A stretch of DNA of 64,000 bases, taken from positions 1-64,000 of the forward strand of contig NZ_JQDZ01000048.1 in NCBI RefSeq assembly GCF_000764205.1, in the 5' to 3' direction. The notes below the pieces were generated by a model, which worked only from the letters and a program-made list of their open reading frames with translations, ran no database searches and was not told the origin of the DNA. A program made the position numbers and the translations under genes. The stretch is from Thalassotalea sp. ND16A (lineage in GTDB: Bacteria > Pseudomonadota > Gammaproteobacteria > Enterobacterales > Alteromonadaceae). This document shows, piece after piece, positions 60,737 to 64,000 of this stretch. Within the stretch, counting starts at the first letter, position 1, and every line of letters begins with the position of its first letter.

Positions 60737-63700
60737 ATGTTACCTAATACTATGAAAAAGCTGCTTCTAATAACCTCACTTAGTTGTGGTGTTGTTGCTT
60801 GTGGCGGTGATTCCAATAATCCTATTGGCACGCAAGTTGGCAATAGCAATAACCAAGCGCCGACCATCAGCGAATTTACATCAGAAGTTAACCCTACCGA
60901 TCCTCTGGTATACACCTATTCCTGGGTTGTTGCTGATGCCGACGGTGATACTTTAACCTGTACATTGACACCAGGTGATGGTCAGCAAACGCCAATTATT
61001 AATGATTGTGCAACCAATAACTCGATTGAGATCAGTTATGAAAACGCCGGGGATTTTTCGCCAAGTCTGCGCGCCAACGATGCCGACAATGCCTATGCCG
61101 TGGTGAGCACTGACGTGACCATAACCACAGGTATTGTGATGCCCGAGCCAACCGTAGTTGCCGGTGATAATCAATTGGTTATTTTTTATAATCGTCCCGA
61201 CAATGTATATAGCGATTGGATTTTGCATTTATGGAATAATGGCGACTGTGAAGCCTATGCAGACTTTCCCATCGATGGCGGTACCGATTGGGCCACAGGG
61301 CAAGCACAAAGTGGCATAGACCCAAATTTTGGTGCCTACTGGGTACTGGACTTAAAAGACGGCTACGCCGATTGTGCCAATTTTATTGTCCATAAAGGTG
61401 ATGAAAAAGACATTGGTGGTGTTGACCAGCAAGCCGATTTAACTGGCGACAGAATGGTGTGGACACTTTCCGGCAAAAATTTCTTATTCAGTCAGGCGAC
61501 ATTATTCCCTGAAGGCGCACAAATTGCCGATATTGCAGCCCATTGGGCCAACGCCAATACCATGTATTGGAATGTATCCGCCGCCAATACCGCCAAAGTC
61601 AGAATCTACAGCTCTTCGACCGACGATTTAGGCTTTGATGGCGAATCCGGCATCGACTCAGACAACTACCTTGAGTACCTGCCAGATAATTCAGCAACGC
61701 ATCCGGCAATCGCTTTAGGCATGCCGAGATATCAGGGCCAAGCCGCATTTACCAGTACCAATGCCGATGAAGCGAAAGCCAAGCAAATGCTGACGGGTAA
61801 GCTGTTAGCCGTTGCCTATGACGACGCAGATAAACCAATAGCCGCAACCTACGTACAAACGCCGCGGATAATAGACGCGTTATACACTGCAGCCATGGAG
61901 GACGCCGATGAGGCCGAACTCGGGTTAAGCTACGACGGCAATAACATTATTAGCCGTATTTGGGCACCCACGGCGCAACAGGTATCGTTAAAAACCTATG
62001 ATGCCGACAAGTCATTACAAACGACTCAAGCGATGACATTAGACAGTGACACCGGTATCTGGTCATTGAGCATGGAAAACAGCGTCGACCGTCTATTCTA
62101 TCGTTTTGAGTTAACGCTTTACCATCCACAAACTCATCAAATTGAAACCGTAGAAAGCACTGACCCTTATTCGGTGTCGCTGGCGACCAATGGTAGCTAC
62201 TCGCAGTTTGTTAACCTAAACGACAGCGATTTGATGCCAAATGGCTGGCTTGAACAGCAAATTCCAGCAGTGGTGGATGCCGAAGATGCGGTCATTTACG
62301 AAGGCCACATTCGTGATTTTAGTATTCGCGATAGCAGCACCAGCGCCGCCAATCGTGGTAAATACTTAGCCTTTACCGAGGAAAGTTCAGTGCCAGTGAC
62401 GCACTTAAAATCTTTGGTCGCTGCCGGTCTAACACATTTTCAAATGCTACCGGCCAATGATATCGCCAGCATCAATGAAGACAGCGCTACGCGGGTAAAT
62501 TTAACCGATAGCGTTGCCGATTTATGTGCGCAAAACGATTCGGCGCCAGTGTGTGGGGTTGAAGACGATGCGGCAACGTTATTGTCAGTTTTTGAAAGTT
62601 ATGATGCCAGCACCACAGATGCGCAAGCATTACTGCAATCAATGCGCGGTTTGGACAGCTTTAACTGGGGGTACGATCCAAAACATTACAGCACGCCAGA
62701 AGGCAGTTACGCCTCAAATCCAGACGGTGTAACCCGTATCCTGGAAATGCGTGAAATGAACCAGGCCCTGCATCAAATGGGCTTACGGGTGATTTTAGAT
62801 GTGGTCTATAACCATACCAATTCATCCGGTTTATATGACGACTCGGTACTGGATAAAGTCGTACCTGGTTATTATCATCGTCGCGACCTGGTGACCGGCA
62901 ATGTATTGACACAAACCTGCTGTCAAGATACCGCGCCTGAGCATAAAATGATGGACAAGTTAATGTCAGATTCATTGATGACCTGGACCCAGGCGTATAA
63001 GTTTGACGGTTTCCGTTTTGATATCATGAGTAACAACTCGGTGGATTCCATTCTAAATGCCCGCACACGAGTGCAAACCGTTGATGCCGATAACTACTTC
63101 TACGGTGAAGGTTGGACTCGCTCTGATCAAGGTTACAATCAAGCGCAACAAAATAATATGGCCGGCAGTGAAGTGGCGACGTTTAACGACCGTCCAAGAG
63201 ACATTATTCGCGGTGGCGATTTATTCAACCCTGACAGTAATTTGAATAACCTCGATATTATCCGTTTAGGCTTGGCCGGCACCTTAGAAAACTATGTGTT
63301 GCAAGATAAAAATGGCATCGAAAAACTCGGCAAAAATTTCTCGCAATCCGCTTATGCGAAAGACCCGGCCGATATCATCAACTATGTATCAAAACACGAC
63401 AACGAAACCTTATGGGATCAATTGCAATATGGCTTAGCCAGTGACATGTCGGTAAGCGATAGAGTGCGAGCACAGAACATTGCCGCCACCTTACCACTGC
63501 TCAGCCAGGGCATTCCATTTTTCCAACTTGGTGGTGATTTCATTCGCTCTAAGTCAATGGACCGTAATACTTATGATGCCGGCGACTGGTTCAACTATGT
63601 CGACTTTAGCAAAACCAGCAACAACTGGAATGTGGGTTTACCGTTAGCGCAAGATAACGAGTCTAAATGGTCTGCCATGGCCGATTTGATCAGCAATGCT

Positions 63701-64000
63701 GAAACCACAGTACAAGCCAGTGATATGGAAATGGCGAGCATGGTGTTTCAGGAATTTTTACAAATTCGTCAAGCCAGCAAACTGTTTCGTTTAACCACTG
63801 AACAAGACGTACTGGCTCGAGTTGGCTTTCATAATACTGGTGCCAGTCAAACTCACGGCTTGATTGTAATGAGTATCGACGATGGCTTAGGCTTAACCGA
63901 TTTGGATGCCAATAATGATGCCATTGTGGTGCTAATTAACGGTACCTCAACAGAACAATCACATACCATATTAACGGCAAGTGATTTTATCTTACACTCA
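60737..64000 (+). CDS. pullulanase-type alpha-1,6-glucosidase lipoprotein, C-terminus beyond window
   Basis: The frame stays open from ATG 60737 (AAGG 7 bases upstream) to the right edge: 1088 codons visible. A lipoprotein signal ends at Cys22 (SLSCGVVAC-GG). Then come a PKD/cadherin-like segment, a CBM41-type starch-binding domain (about residues 150-200), the N2-like region, a CBM48-like domain (about 405-500) and the GH13 catalytic barrel. Catalytic motifs: region I DVVYNHT, region II GFRFDIMSN (nucleophile Asp762), region III YFYGEGW (acid/base Glu791), region IV VSKHDNETLW (Asp888). It debranches pullulan, starch or glycogen at the outer membrane. CBM order and motifs match type I pullulanases (PulA). 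Confidence 0.92.
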   Translation, partial: MLPNTMKKLLLITSLSCGVVACGGDSNNPIGTQVGNSNNQAPTISEFTSEVNPTDPLVYTYSWVVADADGDTLTCTLTPGDGQQTPIINDCATNNSIEISYENAGDFSPSLRANDADNAYAVVSTDVTITTGIVMPEPTVVAGDNQLVIFYNRPDNVYSDWILHLWNNGDCEAYADFPIDGGTDWATGQAQSGIDPNFGAYWVLDLKDGYADCANFIVHKGDEKDIGGVDQQADLTGDRMVWTLSGKNFLFSQATLFPEGAQIADIAAHWANANTMYWNVSAANTAKVRIYSSSTDDLGFDGESGIDSDNYLEYLPDNSATHPAIALGMPRYQGQAAFTSTNADEAKAKQMLTGKLLAVAYDDADKPIAATYVQTPRIIDALYTAAMEDADEAELGLSYDGNNIISRIWAPTAQQVSLKTYDADKSLQTTQAMTLDSDTGIWSLSMENSVDRLFYRFELTLYHPQTHQIETVESTDPYSVSLATNGSYSQFVNLNDSDLMPNGWLEQQIPAVVDAEDAVIYEGHIRDFSIRDSSTSAANRGKYLAFTEESSVPVTHLKSLVAAGLTHFQMLPANDIASINEDSATRVNLTDSVADLCAQNDSAPVCGVEDDAATLLSVFESYDASTTDAQALLQSMRGLDSFNWGYDPKHYSTPEGSYASNPDGVTRILEMREMNQALHQMGLRVILDVVYNHTNSSGLYDDSVLDKVVPGYYHRRDLVTGNVLTQTCCQDTAPEHKMMDKLMSDSLMTWTQAYKFDGFRFDIMSNNSVDSILNARTRVQTVDADNYFYGEGWTRSDQGYNQAQQNNMAGSEVATFNDRPRDIIRGGDLFNPDSNLNNLDIIRLGLAGTLENYVLQDKNGIEKLGKNFSQSAYAKDPADIINYVSKHDNETLWDQLQYGLASDMSVSDRVRAQNIAATLPLLSQGIPFFQLGGDFIRSKSMDRNTYDAGDWFNYVDFSKTSNNWNVGLPLAQDNESKWSAMADLISNAETTVQASDMEMASMVFQEFLQIRQASKLFRLTTEQDVLARVGFHNTGASQTHGLIVMSIDDGLGLTDLDANNDAIVVLINGTSTEQSHTILTASDFILHS

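Overview
The window reads as chromosome of a marine gammaproteobacterium of the Alteromonadales, most like Colwelliaceae (Thalassotalea/Colwellia). The basis is protein style (YceH, pirin/YqjG cassette, AzgA permease, DUF445), moderate-to-low GC, and many short interspersed repeats ending in ATACCAA/TTGGTAT. No rRNA, tRNA or CRISPR array was seen.

Layout. (1) 1-4.5 kb is an AT-rich accessory patch: the start of an IS3-type transposase, a gene that has lost its 5' end to that IS, a uracil-phosphoribosyltransferase-like gene translationally coupled to it, a foldback element, and an intact IS66-type element. (2) 4.6-12.8 kb: yceH, a DUF1294 protein, an XRE-type membrane regulator, a LysR gene divergent from doxX-pirin-glutathionyl-hydroquinone reductase, a malic enzyme and a Tsx-like outer-membrane channel. 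(3) 13.1-14.8 kb: a glyoxylate-type class V aminotransferase and hpt. (4) 15.3-22.7 kb: an adaptor/ATPase/MacB-type permease export system with a sigma54-type promoter, followed by its likely NtrC-type response regulator and NtrY-like kinase. (5) 22.8-32.2 kb: an AzgA-type purine permease, a SulP transporter, a GlcG-like protein, an IclR regulator and, divergent from it, three genes matching the beta-hydroxyaspartate cycle (bhcB, bhcC, bhcD). (6) 32.3-47.1 kb, minus strand: xdhA-xdhB-xdhC-allB-alc-uraD-uraH-allA-guaD-puuD-glcB and a RutR-like TetR regulator. (7) 47.7-64 kb: lrgAB, an acyl-CoA dehydrogenase, miscellaneous envelope genes, two bacterioferritin subunits with bfd, an aspartate/aromatic aminotransferase and a pullulanase lipoprotein running off the right edge.

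How it fits together. Regions 2, 3, 5 and 6 together look like one metabolic programme. Purines enter by the Tsx-like channel and AzgA permease. GuaD, XdhABC, PuuD, UraH, UraD, allantoinase, allantoicase and ureidoglycolate lyase then take guanine/hypoxanthine/xanthine to urea plus glyoxylate. Glyoxylate has two exits: malate synthase G (then malic enzyme), and the carbon-conserving beta-hydroxyaspartate cycle.

Two palindrome families tie the loci together. TTCCACAATGTGGAA-like sites lie at the IclR/bhcB gap, upstream of the aminotransferase, upstream of hpt and upstream of the permease gene. TTGACACnnGTGTCAA-like sites lie upstream of xdhA and in the tsx/aminotransferase gap. I infer that the IclR protein reads the first and the RutR-like protein the second. 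This coupling of purine-ring breakdown to the beta-hydroxyaspartate cycle is the most interesting system in the window. A second candidate is the broken two-gene UPRT-like cassette at the left end.
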